A DNA stretch of 64,000 nucleotides. Source: Zygnema cylindricum (Eukaryota; Streptophyta; Zygnematophyceae; Zygnematales; Zygnemataceae). Where the stretch lies: positions 35,001-99,000 of the forward strand of contig JBBHKE010002855.1 in NCBI GenBank assembly GCA_037447655.1, given 5' to 3'. The notes under the pieces are model-generated. The model ran no database searches, was not told the origin of the DNA, and saw only the letters and a list, made by a program, of their open reading frames with translations. The translations under genes and the position numbers were made by a program. Of the stretch, positions 1-11,769 are shown one piece after another. The number at the start of each line of letters is the position of its first letter. Position 1 is the first letter of the stretch.

Positions 1-360
1 ATGAAGAAGTAAAGAAATAAAGAAATATAAAATAAAGGAAAAGAAGGAAAAAATGTGTCCCGACAATAAAAAAAAAGTGTAAAAGAGGATTTGGAAATTA
101 AGAATGGCAAATGCTGCGAAAAAAAATAATAAAATATAAATAAAAATTATGTAAAAAAAATAAAATGAGAAGGATAATTTATGTGTTCCAAAAAATACAA
201 ATGTAAAGTTAGAGTTGAAAATGAATAAAAAAAATTAAAGAAATAAATAAATAATAATAACAAAAGGGTTTAGAGAAAATATAATCGTAGAGTTGGGAAT
301 GCATACAAAAATTAAAATAAAATAATGGAAAAAAAACATCAAAAAAAGGGAAAAAAAAGG
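1..360. other. A-rich non-coding DNA
   Basis: A/T-rich, low-complexity sequence with many A runs and no supported exon. On the minus strand it lies downstream of the donor at 398, so it is probably intron of lectin gene copy 1. Confidence 0.5.
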
Positions 361-599
361 TCAAAATATGATACACTATATAGTGTGGATATTCTTACCT
401 TCAAAAGAGAAGGGAAGACGAGCTAGGGGAGGAGAAGAGCGAGGGGGGGGTCGAAAGGGAGGAAGGCGAGGGGAAGGAGAGGGAGGGGGGAATCGAGGTG
501 GTGGAAGGGTGCGAGGAGAGGGACGAGGGGGAGGAGAACGAGGGGGAGGAGAACGAGGGGGAGGAGAACGAGGGGGAGGGGGTGGCGAACCTACCGGTC

Positions 600-1171
600 C
601 TGTATTGAGAAAACACATACCCACAAAAAAACACCAAAAAAGCGATTAAAATAAAAGGGTTTAAAAGGGGGAACAATTGCAACATTAAACCCCATTATGT
701 CATACATTATATATTTGATTATTTACATTGTATGTTTTATATATCTGTTTTAAATAATTATGTTTAAGCATAATGTATCAAATGGGAAACGAAGGATTAT
801 ACATACAACATTAACATTAATATTGATGTCTATTTACCTTAAAAAGGAGACAAAATACTTTGCATTTATGTCTATAATACCCTATTATACCCTATTAATA
901 CCCAAAAAGAGCACCTAACATTCTTGATAGAGGGAGAACAAGGATTTTTACCATTGGTCCTCCATGCATATAAGAGGACAAGTGGTAAAATTACGTTTAC
1001 ACAATAATTGACTTCTATTATAACGTTTAAACGTAATGTGTGTTTCTTTGTGTTAGTTTGACCAAATACTCGAAAACTAACCAATACGTACTAAATACGG
1101 TAAAAGATTTCCAATAAACCAAAAAAAAAAAAAACATTATTTTTGTTATTGTTGTGTTTTTTTTATTTTAC
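600..1171. other. Intron between lectin exon 3 and proline-rich exon, copy 1
   Basis: A/T-rich sequence between a good donor (GTAAAA on the minus strand after 1172) and a good acceptor (ATACAG before 599). No coding signal seen. Confidence 0.55.
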
Positions 1172-1813
1172 CTGCCCAAACAGCCGACAACCTCCACGAT
1201 CTGATTTGATGGACATCGTAACATCCGCCCGACGCCGCACTAAATCCGAAAAACGCCGACGTCGTGTTTTGACACGTGGCGCAATCGGACGGTCGTAAAA
1301 GTCCGCAAAGCGGTCTTTGGAATCTGAAAAGTGCCGCCGCGGGTTTTGCGCCTCCACTCAAAAAAACTTTCCAGATTTGCGTATTTCCGTTGTATTCGAT
1401 CCAAGCGTTTAAAATCGTGTCGAAGTTATCGAGTACGGACGTCGCTGCCGGATTTAGCGAAGTATCTTGGAAGTTTTCCCGCAACCCGACATTTCTTTTT
1501 GTCGGTTCTCCAGGGTTTGAAAACGTGTCGAATACGATCACGGCACTTCCGACTTTCGGATTAGAGTCGTATCCGTACCTGCCGTACGTAAGTACCGTAC
1601 GAAAAAAAGAGAGAAGTACAAAGTATTAGAAAAGTACATAGAAGCGTCTAATCAGTTTCAGCGTCACAAATTCCGTACTTCAGTTGAATCCCGACAAATG
1701 AAAGCGTACGGTACTCCCTGTATCTCTTATATTATTGTTTCGATGCTTTTTTCGCATTAAATATTTCCGCACGTTTGAAATTTGTACCTTTCAACTAAAG
1801 TACAACGCTCAAC

Positions 1814-2035
1814 TACACCGTGTATCGCTATTAGGGTTAATGTTTTTTTCGCCGCTTCAAACATCTTTTCTCCGTACACATATAGCGGAATCTTTGATCT
1901 GACGGTTGAGATTGAAAAGCAAGGTTGTCACCTTCCGATTGGATTATTGCAATCGGAGATTGGACAGGTGTGCACGGAGAAAATATGATTTAAGTGGCAA
2001 AAAAACCCTTTACACTAATAGCGATACACGGTGTA
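1814..2035. mobile_element. MITE, TA target, CACCG terminal inverted repeats
   Basis: About 222 bp. Left end TACACCGTGTATCGCTATTA and right end, inverted, TACACCGTGTATCGCTATTA. The next inner blocks (AATGTTTTTTTCGCC, CATCTTTTCTCCGTACACA) are also palindromic. Ends coincide with TA dinucleotides, as in Stowaway / Tc1-mariner-type MITEs. No coding capacity. Same family as 25827-26047, 29446-29651, 43014-43234 and the truncated copies near 61.0-61.4 kb. It sits in an intron of lectin copy 1. Confidence 0.85.
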
Positions 2036-2556
2036 TAGTTTTGCAAAAAATCCACACTAAATTGTAACTACAGCTGACTGTAATTCTGCGCATAACTATA
2101 AAAAAAAGAAAAAAAAAAAAAAAAACTTTTTTTTTTTTTTAGCGAAAAAAATCCAAAACGAATCAGATCTAATTCAACATCAATCGATCTCCGTACGACC
2201 GTACGTACCCCATTTTTTGTCCTTGAAATGGTTTCCCTCCGAATTTTTCTAATTGGCCGTTGAGGTGAATAAGACAAAGCGAGGCCGTCCGCGTGACAAT
2301 CTGTGTTGTTTTTTCCGATTCGAAAGGAAAAGGAAGTTTCGAAGGAAGCTTCCTGGCATCCTTTTTTGGCGCTGTCCCACAAAAGGTCGACCGGCGTCGA
2401 ATAAAATAATTGGCCGTCTTTCCAACTGTCCGAAGGGGTCAAACGGATCCAGGGGGGGGTGAGAGTCGCGTCGTTCTGGAGAATAAAAGGGGTCGAATTA
2501 TCAAAACTCGAATAGGAGAAGGAACTCGGAGTAGAAACCACTGCAAAAAAAAAAAA

Positions 2557-2737
2557 GTGGGAAGAGGGGGGAGGGGGGGAGGGGGGGGAGGGGGGGAGGG
2601 GGGGGAGGGGGGGGAGGGGGGGGAGGGGGGGAGGGGGGGAGGGGGGGGAGGGGGGGAGGGGGGGAGAGGGGGGGAGGGAGGGAGGGGGGGAGGGAGGGAG
2701 GAGGGGGAGAGGGGGAGAGGGGGGAGGGAGGGGAGAA
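2557..2737. repeat. G-run purine tract (GGGGGGA)n
   Basis: Nearly pure purine tract of G5-G8 runs separated by single A residues. It lies about 20 bp from the acceptor of lectin exon 2 (2540), on the intron side. Long G-runs like this can form G-quadruplexes on the plus strand (inference). Open frames here are low-complexity artefacts. Confidence 0.9.
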
Positions 2738-2739
2738 CA

Positions 2740-4419
2740 GAAAAAAATACAATTAAACAACAAGAAGAGGTAGTGGAAAAAGTAGAAAATCAAATCCAGC
2801 AAGAAGAGAAAAAAGACTCCCTCTCCCTCTCCATTTATTTTTCCCACTCCCTTTTCCTCTGACTTTGACTTTCCCTTCTCTCGCATCCCTCCACTCTCTC
2901 TTCCGCCTTTTCTTCTCCCTCTCACTGCCTCCCTCTCTTGCCTCTCTGCCCTGTTCTTCCTTTTTCTCCTTCCTTCTCCCTTTACCCCCTTGTTCCCTTT
3001 CTCCATTTCTTTCCCTGCAACACTCTATTTCCCAAGTTTCCACTACCATCTTCTGCCTCTCTCTCACTCTTGCTTCCTCTCTTTCCCCATTTCAGTCTCC
3101 TTTACCTTTCCTTCTCGCCATTTCTTCCCTCTGCCTCTATCTCTCTTTCCCCTTTATGTCTCCCCCTTTACTGCTCTCCCTCCTCCCCTAAGTCATCTAG
3201 TCTCCTCCGCCTCCTCCCTCTTCATTGGTCTAATGCCCTCGATCTCTCTCTCTTCTTTCTCTTCTACTTTTACGTCCTTTAACATTTTTCTTACCTTTAA
3301 CTCTCTCTCACTTCACTCTCACCTCCCTCTCTGGTCCCTCTCACATCCCTCCCCCTTCCCTCTCACCTCCCTCCTTCCCTCTGACCTCCCTCTCACTTCC
3401 CCGTGACCTCTCCCCCTCTTCCCTCTTGCTTCCCTCCCTCTTCCCTCTAACATCCCTCCCTCGGCGCCCTAACCTCATTCCTCTTTTCTCACTCTTTACC
3501 TCCCTCTTCCCTTTCCTCTTTTTCCTGCTACCCTTCTCTCCCACTTCTCCATTTCCTCGCTTCCTCCCTTCACCTTTCCCCTCTTCTCCTTTTGCCTTTT
3601 TCCCTTCCCTCTTCCCTATTCCTTCTAGCCTCCCTTCTTCAATTCTCACAATCTATCTCCCTCTTCTTTCTCAGCTTTTCCCGCTTCCCTACTTTCTCGC
3701 TTCCTCTCCTCCCTTTTCCCTCTTTCCACTTCCCCTTTCCACTTCCCCTTTCCCCTTTTCCCTCTTCCCTCTTCCCTCTTCTTCTAACCTCCTTCCCTCT
3801 CTTTTCACACCCTATCTTCCTCTCTCCTCTCATCTCCCGCTTCCCTCTTGTCCGCTTTCTCTCTTCCCCTTTCCCCTTTTCCCCTTTCCCCACTTCCCCC
3901 CTTCTCCTCTTCCCCCTTCCCCTCTCTTCCCCTTTTCCCACTTCCCCCCTTCTCCCATTCCCTCTTCTCCTCTTCCCTTCTTCCCCTCTCCCCTTCTTCC
4001 CCTCTCCCCTTCTTCCCCTCTTGCCCTCTTCCCCCCTTCTCCCATTCCCTCTTCCCCTCTCCCCTTCTTCCCCTCTTCCCCTCTTCCCCTCTTCCCCCCT
4101 TCTCCTATTCCCTCTTCCCCTCTCCCCTTCTTCCCCTCTTCCCCTCTTCCCCTCTTCCCCCCTTCTCCTATTCCCTCTTCCCCTCTCCCCTTCTTCCCCT
4201 CTTCCCCTCTTCCCCTCTTCCCCCCTTCTCCTATTCCCTCTTCCCCTCTCCCCTTCTTCCCCTCTTCCCCTCTTCCCCTCTTCCCCCCTTCTCCTATTCC
4301 CTCTTCCCCTCTCCCCTTCTTCCCCTCTTCCCCTCTTCCCCTCTTCCCCCCTTCTCCTATTCCCTCTTCCCCTCTCCCCTTCTTCCCCTCTTGCCCTTCC
4401 CTCTCCCCTCTCCCCTCAC
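2740..4419. repeat. Pyrimidine-rich intron with 63-bp minisatellite
   Basis: The first intron of lectin copy 1 is an almost unbroken C/T tract on the plus strand. From about 3960 to 4400 it becomes a regular tandem array: the landmark CCTTCTCCTATTCCC recurs at 63-bp spacing (about 4100, 4163, 4226, 4289, 4352). The 63-bp period is a multiple of 3, so all frames stay open and give false Pro/Ser/Leu proteins. The matching intron in copy 2 (41935-42456) is only 522 bp, so this expansion is specific to copy 1. Confidence 0.9.
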
Positions 4420-4507
4420 CTCGTGACAACAGGCAGGTGAAAACAAAGGAAGTGGAAAAAAACGTAAATCGGAAATTCCACGCGCCATTATACCCACAAA
4501 ACGCCAT

Positions 4508-7285
4508 TAATCGTACGAAAAATCACAAAAAAACGTAAAAAAAAAAGGTTTCCCCCAAAGAAAGAATTACTCGTAAGGAATTTTCCGAAGAATAGTTGCG
4601 GAGAAAACGTTCTATAACTTCCGAATAAAACAAAAGTAGCTCTTTGCCGATTCGAAAACGATGAACAGTTATCTTGGATTTGTTCTGCCGAAAACTGCCA
4701 AAAAGTTCACTTTTCAAGATTTTGTTTTTTTCATTTGGTTTTATTCGCTCGAGTGTTCACTCTACCGCTAAACGACACCGCACGTGACAGCTCATCGCAT
4801 TTAATGTGACGTGACCGCCCGCGGATTTTATTGCTCGTGTACGGAATAACGACATTCCGCGAGACGTTCGTTTTTTTAACCGTTGCTAAGGGCGATTGCA
4901 CATATACGGAAAGCATTAATTTTCACACGTGTGAAATCGTACGTGAAGATAACCACGTTGGCACAGCGACAGCCGCCCGAAACGTCGTTCCACATCGTTT
5001 AGTTTTAGCTTTTTTTTTTCTTTTTTTTTTTTTCGAGCTTTTGGTTCGAGCTTTAAGTTCGAAACTTAATTCGTGCGAAATTTATATTTCAGTACGATGT
5101 CAAACTAACAAGACCGTACTCTGAATGTTTCCGCCAATCCTCATGAATGAGCGGGCGGCGGCCGAATCTGTCCCTGCTGTACTTTTTGAAGTGATTATGT
5201 TCCGTACTGGCTGTCCGCAGAACAAGGAAAATTGTCGGTGTTCGTACATATTTTTACGCTATAAGATACAAAAAAACAAAACGTTGAAAATACATGACCT
5301 TTTTGTGACTAGATAATCACAAGTTTCCTATGGCTGTCATTCGTACATGAAACGTGGCTCTCTCCCACAGGCTGTACCCATGGGGTTCGATCCACCGACA
5401 AAATCTAAAAGGTCAGGATTTGTGTTTTTGTGGCCCATACTTTAATTCTGCGTGAAAACACCGACAATTTTTAATTGTTCGGTTTTGAAATTTCGGCTCT
5501 TGTACTTTTTTCGCGTAAATAATACATAAGACATTTGTTCAATTATATAGCATAGCTACAGTTCAGTTCACCGTAAATCTGCTTTATAGTGTTAATGTTT
5601 TTTTTCCCACTTGAAACATCTTTTCTCTGTGCGCACGTGTCCGGTTATGTTTACAGAAAGTACATATTGGAAGCTATATATTGGTGGGTAACATATTGCA
5701 TAGTTCAAATATAAAAATATTGTAAAATAAAGTTAAAATATTGTATGGGCCTACTTTCACCTACTTTTGAACTATGACATATTGTAATGAAGCGGTAAGC
5801 CTACTTTAAACTCGCACTTTTGGAAATAAAAGCTCTTTTCTTTAAATTTTCAAACTATTGAACACTGCCACAATGGTCATAGAACAACGGTAAATAAGGG
5901 TGTGTCCGCATGTGCCAATTTAATGGTTCCTTTTTGTCTTTTTTATCGAAACATAGTGCCGTACCGCTTAAAGTTCAGTTCGAATTATACCGAATTATTT
6001 AAAGTTCATAGAGGTGGTTGCTACGGTGTTTTTTTTTAACGTTTTTACTCGTCTCAAAAGTTTTCTTGTCGCAACTCGAAAAATTGAGCGAATCATTTAC
6101 TTTTTCCGATGACACAAAGAAAAATGGTATCTTTCTAAAATTTGAAAATACAATTTTCGTGAATTCTTTTTTCGTCCTTTTCCTAAGCTACACGTGTAGA
6201 TTATAAGTGGCGTAGTCTATTTCGCGCGGCTGCGCGGTACAGTAATGTAACTTTCAAGCGTGCGGTAGGGTCCTTTGGAGTCGACGAAATATGTACGGAA
6301 AAATGCACAGCTGTCATGCTGAAATCGCTCTAAAGTGTGACGCGTGTATAGCTCTTTTCTGTACTGTAGCTTTCGCTGTTTCACACGTGTGAAGGCGTAG
6401 CATTGTCTCCTATATTTTTCAATAGACGAGCAAACTAGAAAACGTGCAAAATAGACTTCCAAACAAAAAGATCTCGTTGGAAGAAATTGTCGAGCAATCC
6501 TGACACGACAAGTGCAAATAAGCCTTGACATAAATGTTGCGCCAGCCCGGCAAGACCGAAACAAAGCGACAAATAGACACGTCATTTTCCGTCACTGGAT
6601 CCGATTCTGGAGAGATTCTGTACAGATGGACAAATCCTACAGTTTTCATTTTCTTGAAAGACAAAAGCGTCATAAAATCGAACCTAGTAGTGAAAGATCC
6701 AAAATTTTCATGTTGGAGAAATATCATTGGTCACATGGAGAAAGTACAGTAACAGTACTTTTAGGGAGGTATTAAATGGTGACAACCGTATATGGTTTTA
6801 ACTTTTCTGTCCACAACCCTTCCACGTTTCTTACTCCAAAGAGAAGTCCGTACGTGCCAGCGCGACACGACGGACAGAAGGCGACAAATTATCAGCGAAT
6901 CTTCAGTTTAAAGTCGTGGCTTCCCCTCTCCCGTTTGAAGATACGGTCTGCCATTTTTAAAAGGGCGATATTTGGATCGTAAAGGACACGTGGCAGCCGA
7001 TTTTGTCAAAGATGAGCTGGCCAGCCGCAATTTTCAAGTTTTTTCGTTCCATGACCAAAGGGCCGGAGCCCATAGGGCTGACCTGGAAAAAAACCTTGCA
7101 GAAGCTCAATGATTGGGATAACCCAGTTATTTTGTGACACGTGGAACTACCTGAAGAGATTCCTCATTACTGGAGCAGCGGAGCGTGAAAGTGATTGAAA
7201 AGTACGGACACTACAGTAAAGTGAAAAAAAGCGGCTGCGTTCAAAAACTAATTGACGTACTTGTTTCGCAAAACGACGAAATTTG
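4508..7285. other. No gene seen; decayed transposon fragments
   Basis: Positions 4508-4740 are upstream of lectin copy 1 and weakly match the upstream side of copy 2 (42545-42800), so the duplication includes some 5' flank. Further on there are only fragments: part of a CACCG-type MITE near 5587-5640, and a half-copy of the CATAGTTCAAAAGTAGG element near 5700-5778. A start resembling the GGGTATGTCCCCATGT family lies near 5898. No convincing exon on either strand. Confidence 0.5.
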
Positions 7286-8031
7286 TAGTGTAGTGTATCG
7301 GTAAAAAATTTATCGCGATCATACCGACACCTATAGTTATCGGTTATCGAAAGGTCAGAGGTCTCGATATATCGGTCTGAGACCAACAAATTCCATATCG
7401 GTGATAACTTAAAAAAATATAGTATGCATACAGTACTACTTTATAAAATACTGTATTATATTATTTACTTTATATAGCGTGGCATGCCACGTGTAAGAAG
7501 TGCTCCGTCTCTGTTTAACTGCGATTTATTACGGGCAGCGCAGCACATAAACGTTGGCCGGTTAACTGAACAGGAAATTTACGGTGAATTACGGAATTGA
7601 ACTGAGAAACTGGTGAGCATGGAACGGTAAAAGAACGGCGGACACAAAGTACAACGGACGCAAAATAATATTTTGCGCGCCGCCGGAATCGAACGGACGA
7701 CTTGGAATGAGAAAATACGAGCGGACGGCCAGCGTGAGCGTTGGCATCCCGGAATGGCTCTTTTGGCATCTTATCCCAAAAAAGCCAACAGATTGACACG
7801 TGGCAGGTCCCCATTGGATCCCAAGGAATAAAGGGACAAAGCCATGGCGTCGGATGTGAAAGGTACATCGTTTTTAATGGATCCGTATCAAAACCGTACA
7901 GATATCATGGCGGCTACTGTATTTTCTGTGCTTGTACAACTGTACAATACAGTGATCTGATTGGTCGACACCTCAGTAGATATGGGTTTTGAGCATAGAT
8001 GTCCTATGCGCATAAAACGCACGGAGTAAAC

Positions 8032-8252
8032 TACACCGCCAATCGCTATTAGCGTTGTGTACGCAAATCCCGTCTCGCATTTTTTTTTATTTATTCTCAA
8101 ATAGAATTATCCACACTATTTAAAAAAAGCCAAAATTCCTAATTAGAGTAATCGATTTCTTCCAAAATTTCCAAATTCCCAATTAGCGTACACCACGCTA
8201 AATAATAGTATACGCTAATCAAACGTACACGCTAATAGCGATTGGCGGTGTA
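8032..8252. mobile_element. MITE nested in the hAT element
   Basis: Ends TACACCGCCAATCGCTATTA and its inverse, at TA. It is related to the CACCG MITE families elsewhere in the window but has a different interior, with TCAAATAGAATTATCCACAC as in the longer elements at 44768-45756. No coding. Confidence 0.8.
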
Positions 8253-8460
8253 ACGAATACTACGTTCCATGCGCATAAAACAATTTCAAACTTTTAAAAT
8301 TCGTAGGTAAAAATCATACTTTTTTGTACTTTTCAAATTTAAATATTTAAATATTGAAAACCCAAAAAAACTGAAACGTGCAACGAACTAGCGGCGAGCA
8401 CCGGAATTTACGGCGTTTCCAACGGCGGCGTCCTCCTAAAGACGGTGTGGAGGTCAGATA

Positions 8461-8705
8461 AAAATACGCGTGCGAGACGCCATAAATTCCGCGGCTCGCC
8501 GCTCATGTAAAAATACGCGTGCGAGACGCCATAAATTCGGCGGCTCGCCGCTCATGTAAAAATACGCGTGCGAGACGCCATAAATTCCGCGGCTCGCTGC
8601 TCATATACAAATACGCGTGCGAGACGCCATAAATTCCGCGGCTCGCCGCTCATATATAAATACGCGTGCGAGATGCCATAAATTCCGCGGCTCGCCGCTC
8701 ACATA
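8461..8705. repeat. 49-bp tandem repeat, about 5 copies
   Basis: The block AAAATACGCGTGCGAGACGC recurs at about 8461, 8510, 8559, 8608 and 8657. Each unit also contains CGCGGCTCGCCGCTCAT. The flanks (about 8380-8450 and 8755-8850) hold inverted partial units (AGCGGCGAGC...GGAATTTACGG), so the array is bracketed by its own reverse complement. Confidence 0.88.
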
Positions 8706-9457
8706 AAAATATGCGCGCGCAAATGAAGCAAAAGTGCAAAACTGATAAGTGCAACGAACTAGCGGCGAGCGGCGGAATTTACGGTGTCTCCAACGGCAGC
8801 TTCCTTTTGAAGACGTGGAGAATAGGTAAAAAATACGCGCGCGCAAATGAACCACCGTCTCTTTTTTTTTAATGTCCGTACAATTTTCCGTACATTTGAG
8901 ACGTATGAAATTTACGAAAGCTACGAAACAAACGAATATTACGTAGTTTTCGTAAAAAAGTCCAAATCCATACAAATTGGAAATCTATGGTTGTGAGTAG
9001 GGCGCGTCCACGGAAAACACGTACAGTTGAGTGTATTAGCCGTACATTTATCTGTACGGTTCATACAGGTATCGCCGATAGTTATCGATATCGGTATTAT
9101 CAACGATAAAAACCGATAAATACCGGCTATTTATTGGCGATAACACCGATAACGATATATTGTACCAATATATTGCTTATCGGTTACCCGGAAAAAGGCC
9201 CATATCGGTTATCAGCAAATCCTTACCGATACACAACACTAGAAATTTGTTTCGCAAAACGACAAAATATATGTTTTCATGTAGTGTAGTTGACTGTCGT
9301 GCGAAACCGCGATTTAAATGTAGAATGCGATTGTTACATGGAAACTAGAAAATCCATAATGGAAGTTGATATAGGCAAGTCGAACATTGAATGAGGCCTA
9401 TGTTCCATGAGGCGGTCTCAGTAAATGTACGGATAAGTATACTAAATGCCTTTGTGT

Positions 9458-9715
9458 CATAGTTCAAAAGTAGGCGTTTTTATGGTAGGCCTTTGGTCGG
9501 CGCCTTTATCGTAAGTTGTGTTATGGGCTTTTCATGTGATCTTCTTAGATCGCTACTTTGATCAGCAACCGTCCGATCGTCCGAATCTCACGGTGTAAAT
9601 TAAAAATTTTGGTCCAAATAGGTCCGAATACAATATGGGTCTTAAGGTCATATTGTATGTTTTGCGTACAATAGGAATATTGTATGGGCCTACTTTCACC
9701 TACTTTTGAACTATG
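9458..9715. mobile_element. Non-autonomous TIR element (CATAGTTCAAAAGTAGG ends)
   Basis: Begins CATAGTTCAAAAGTAGGCG and ends with the inverse CACCTACTTTTGAACTATG. The interior shares blocks with 26231-26896 in inverted order (ATCGTAAGTTGTGTTATGGG, TCTTAGATCGCTACTTTGAT), so both are one family. Half-copies are at about 5703-5778 and 28480-28576. No open frame of note. Confidence 0.75.
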
Positions 9716-10328
9716 TTTTGTGTCGTGTCGGGTTAGTAACCTACTTTTTATTTGCGTGGCACATTTTGGTTGGTACCACGTAGTAAACTATAAATATTTT
9801 ACAATTCAACGAAGAATCTTTGACAGCAAAGTGTGAACGCAATATTTGTACTACCCAAGTTAAAAAGTGACTTGTACGAGGTTTTGAATAAAAAATTGTA
9901 AACTTAATATTTGTAAAAACGTAAAGACGAAAGATAAGATTTCTAAAATCATACGAATATGTCAGAAAGGTTAGTGGATGGCAACTAGAGCGTGAAAGAA
10001 TATCCTCCGTCAAAGATTTTCTCGCGGCTTTACGTGGCCTCCATCCACCCTGAGTAAAGCACATGGGCTATGCGACGTGTAAGCACACTCTTCCGAACCC
10101 ATATTCGACTATCTTGTGTTGTTAATGCATGGCGTCATTATTCGTCACTCTCTTTTGTTAGTGCCATCACATTGATATTCGCACACATTATACATAATAC
10201 TGAACGCTCCTGTATTTCAAGATAAAGTTCCATTCTTGAAAAAAAATGAGGTTGTTTCCTAACAACCTTACTGTTTCGCACATAGCCGTACCAATATTTT
10301 TTTTGTCAGAAAAATAAGGTTACTTAAA
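9716..10328. other. No gene seen
   Basis: A/T-rich intergenic sequence. A 107-codon minus-strand frame (9741-10064) has no recognisable domain and no splice context. Confidence 0.4.
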
Positions 10329-10700
10329 GTATGTCCCCATGTATAAAAGTTTCGACGTTTTCCTATCGTTTTGACCAAAAATGTAGTTCCAACGATAAAA
10401 AACTTTAGCCATACAAAAAAATCAATTCTTCAAAAGTACAGCAAACGTCAAGTCGATACTTTGAATGTACTTCATGTCGTCATGTTAACTCATTTTGGGG
10501 TTTTCTTTTTTTCGACCCCCGGCCAAAAGAATCCAGCCCGTCAAAAAACTTCACAAAAATCGCCTCGCGAATGGATTCGGGGAAAGTATCACCCAAACAA
10601 CGAATGGAAAACGGTCCACGCACGCGCCACGCAAGTGGGAAAATTTTAGGACGAGGGAGAGCACTCGCTATTTTCCCCCCAGCCCGTCACGTGCTTGCAC
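10329..10700. repeat. Dispersed repeat, copy of 27950-28300
   Basis: Shares long collinear blocks with 27950-28300: CCCCATGTATAAAAGT, AAAGTACAGCAAACGTCAAG, TCGATACTTTGAATGTACTT, GTCGTCATGTTA, TTTTTTTCGACCCCCGGCCA, ACGGTCCACGCACGCGCCAC. The CCCCATGT start resembles the terminus of the element at 60044-60874, so this is probably a 5' fragment of that family. Confidence 0.7.
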
Positions 10701-11225
10701 GGAAAAGACGAGCATGAATGGAAAAAAATCTGTAGGGGTTTCATACCTCCACTTTCAATCATGGGTCCTTTGCTGAATTTTGCGCCGTCGTCGCCACCCC
10801 GCTCTCCCTCTTACACTATCGCTTTTATCTCACACCTAAGAGAATGAGGCATGACAATACTGATATGAAATGAAATATTTTTGAAAACTAATTCTATTTT
10901 ATTCTTTAATGTATATTATTATGCCAACGCGAGTGAGAAAAGTTGAAAAAACGAAAACGGATAGCCATGGGGGAAAGTTTTTGAATTTGTGACGTTGACA
11001 TTGTCACAAGTGAGCATGGCGTCACAATGTCACAAACCCCAAACATCTACAATGTCACAAAATTATAAAAATATAAAATGCATGGATCAACTAAAACGAG
11101 TAGAGCACAAGCGACCACTAAAGGTTCACATCATAGTCATTCAATTCGCATAATACTCACGCATCAAACCCACAAATACTAAGTACAATGCGTATCAAAC
11201 AATAATGAAGTGTTAAAAAAAAATG

Positions 11226-11760
11226 AGTAGCAGACTTTGTACCCGTATATTTTTCATATATTTACGACGTACATTGTCCTTATATTTCTATGCTTTTTAA
11301 GGTTATTTAAGAGGGATTTAGGATTGTTAGGGTACATTCTCGTACATTCCCTTATATATTAGTACATTGCCTTACATTTCTGTATTTTCATACATATACG
11401 TTCAGTGTTTGGATATTTTTGTACTATTTAGGGTTATTTAAGGGGGATTTTAGAGTAATTAGGGTACCTTCTCGTACATTCCCATATATCTCAGTACAAA
11501 TGTTATTTTATGTATTTTTACGACATACGATGTCTTTATATTTTCGTATTTTTTAGCGTAATTTAAAAGGGTTTTAGGGTTGTCATGGTGTATTTGCGTA
11601 CATTCCCATATATTTCAGTATAACTGCCTTACATTTTCCATACTTTTTGGGTTTTTGGGGTACACTTTTCCTATGTTATTCTATTTTTCTATATATTTCT
11701 ATACTCTTTAGGGTTATTTATAGATTCTTTAGTGTTATGTAAGGGGACACTACCCGTATA
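11226..11760. repeat. Degenerate tandem repeat, roughly 125-155 bp unit
   Basis: The phrase TTTAGGGTTATTTAAGGGGG, with variants, recurs near 11296, 11427, 11552 and 11706. Each time it is followed by GTACATTCTCGTACATTCCC and ATATATTTCAGTACA-like blocks. Units are diverged. Nothing coding. Confidence 0.7.
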
Positions 11761-11769
11761 TTTTTGAAG

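Larger units (their letters stand above)
399..4507 (-). pseudogene. Lectin-LRR-protease gene, copy 1 (5' part, frameshifted)
   Basis: Second copy of the front of the gene at 29255-42544. Four exons can be placed: 4420-4507 (start ATG at 4507, hydrophobic signal peptide ending FTCLLSR, donor GTGAGG), 2209-2540 and 1172-1578 (L-type lectin), and 399-599 (linker rich in SPPPR repeats, donor GTAAGA). Exons 1, 3 and 4 keep the same phase-1 ends as copy 2. Exon 2 is 332 bp against 334 bp in copy 2, because of two single-base deletions (near 2262 and 2276), so its reading frame breaks inside the lectin. It is otherwise almost identical to copy 2. Exon 3 is intact and reads through the lectin core (VIVFDTF, AWIEYNG, CYDVHQIRSW). 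The gene runs off the left edge; LRR and protease exons would lie outside. The deletions could be real decay or assembly error in a homopolymer-rich region. Confidence 0.72.
7286..9241. mobile_element. hAT-type element with 8-bp target duplication
   Basis: Starts TAGTGTAGTGTATCGG and ends with the inverted form CCGATACACAACACTA. It is flanked on both sides by GAAATTTG (7278-7285 and 9242-9249), a perfect 8-bp target duplication typical of the hAT superfamily. Inner sequence next to both ends is rich in TATCGCGATA / ATCGGTTATC palindromes. No transposase is present, so it is non-autonomous. It carries a nested MITE (8032-8252) and a 49-bp tandem array (8461-8705). The 7550-7850 block matches 18990-19261. 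Confidence 0.85.

Noticed and set aside
368-685. Gly/Arg-rich plus-strand frame and a second Ser/Pro minus-strand frame
   Set aside because: Shadows of the minus-strand proline-rich exon 399-599, whose frame alone joins in phase with the lectin exon.
2410-4538. Long open frames in all directions rich in Ser/Pro/Leu or Gly/Arg/Glu
   Set aside because: They translate purine/pyrimidine tracts and a 63-bp minisatellite; no normal sequence, splice context or domain.
5380-5402. GGGGTTCGATCCACC, resembling a tRNA T-arm
   Set aside because: The stem does not pair, and no acceptor stem, D-arm or anticodon arm could be found upstream.
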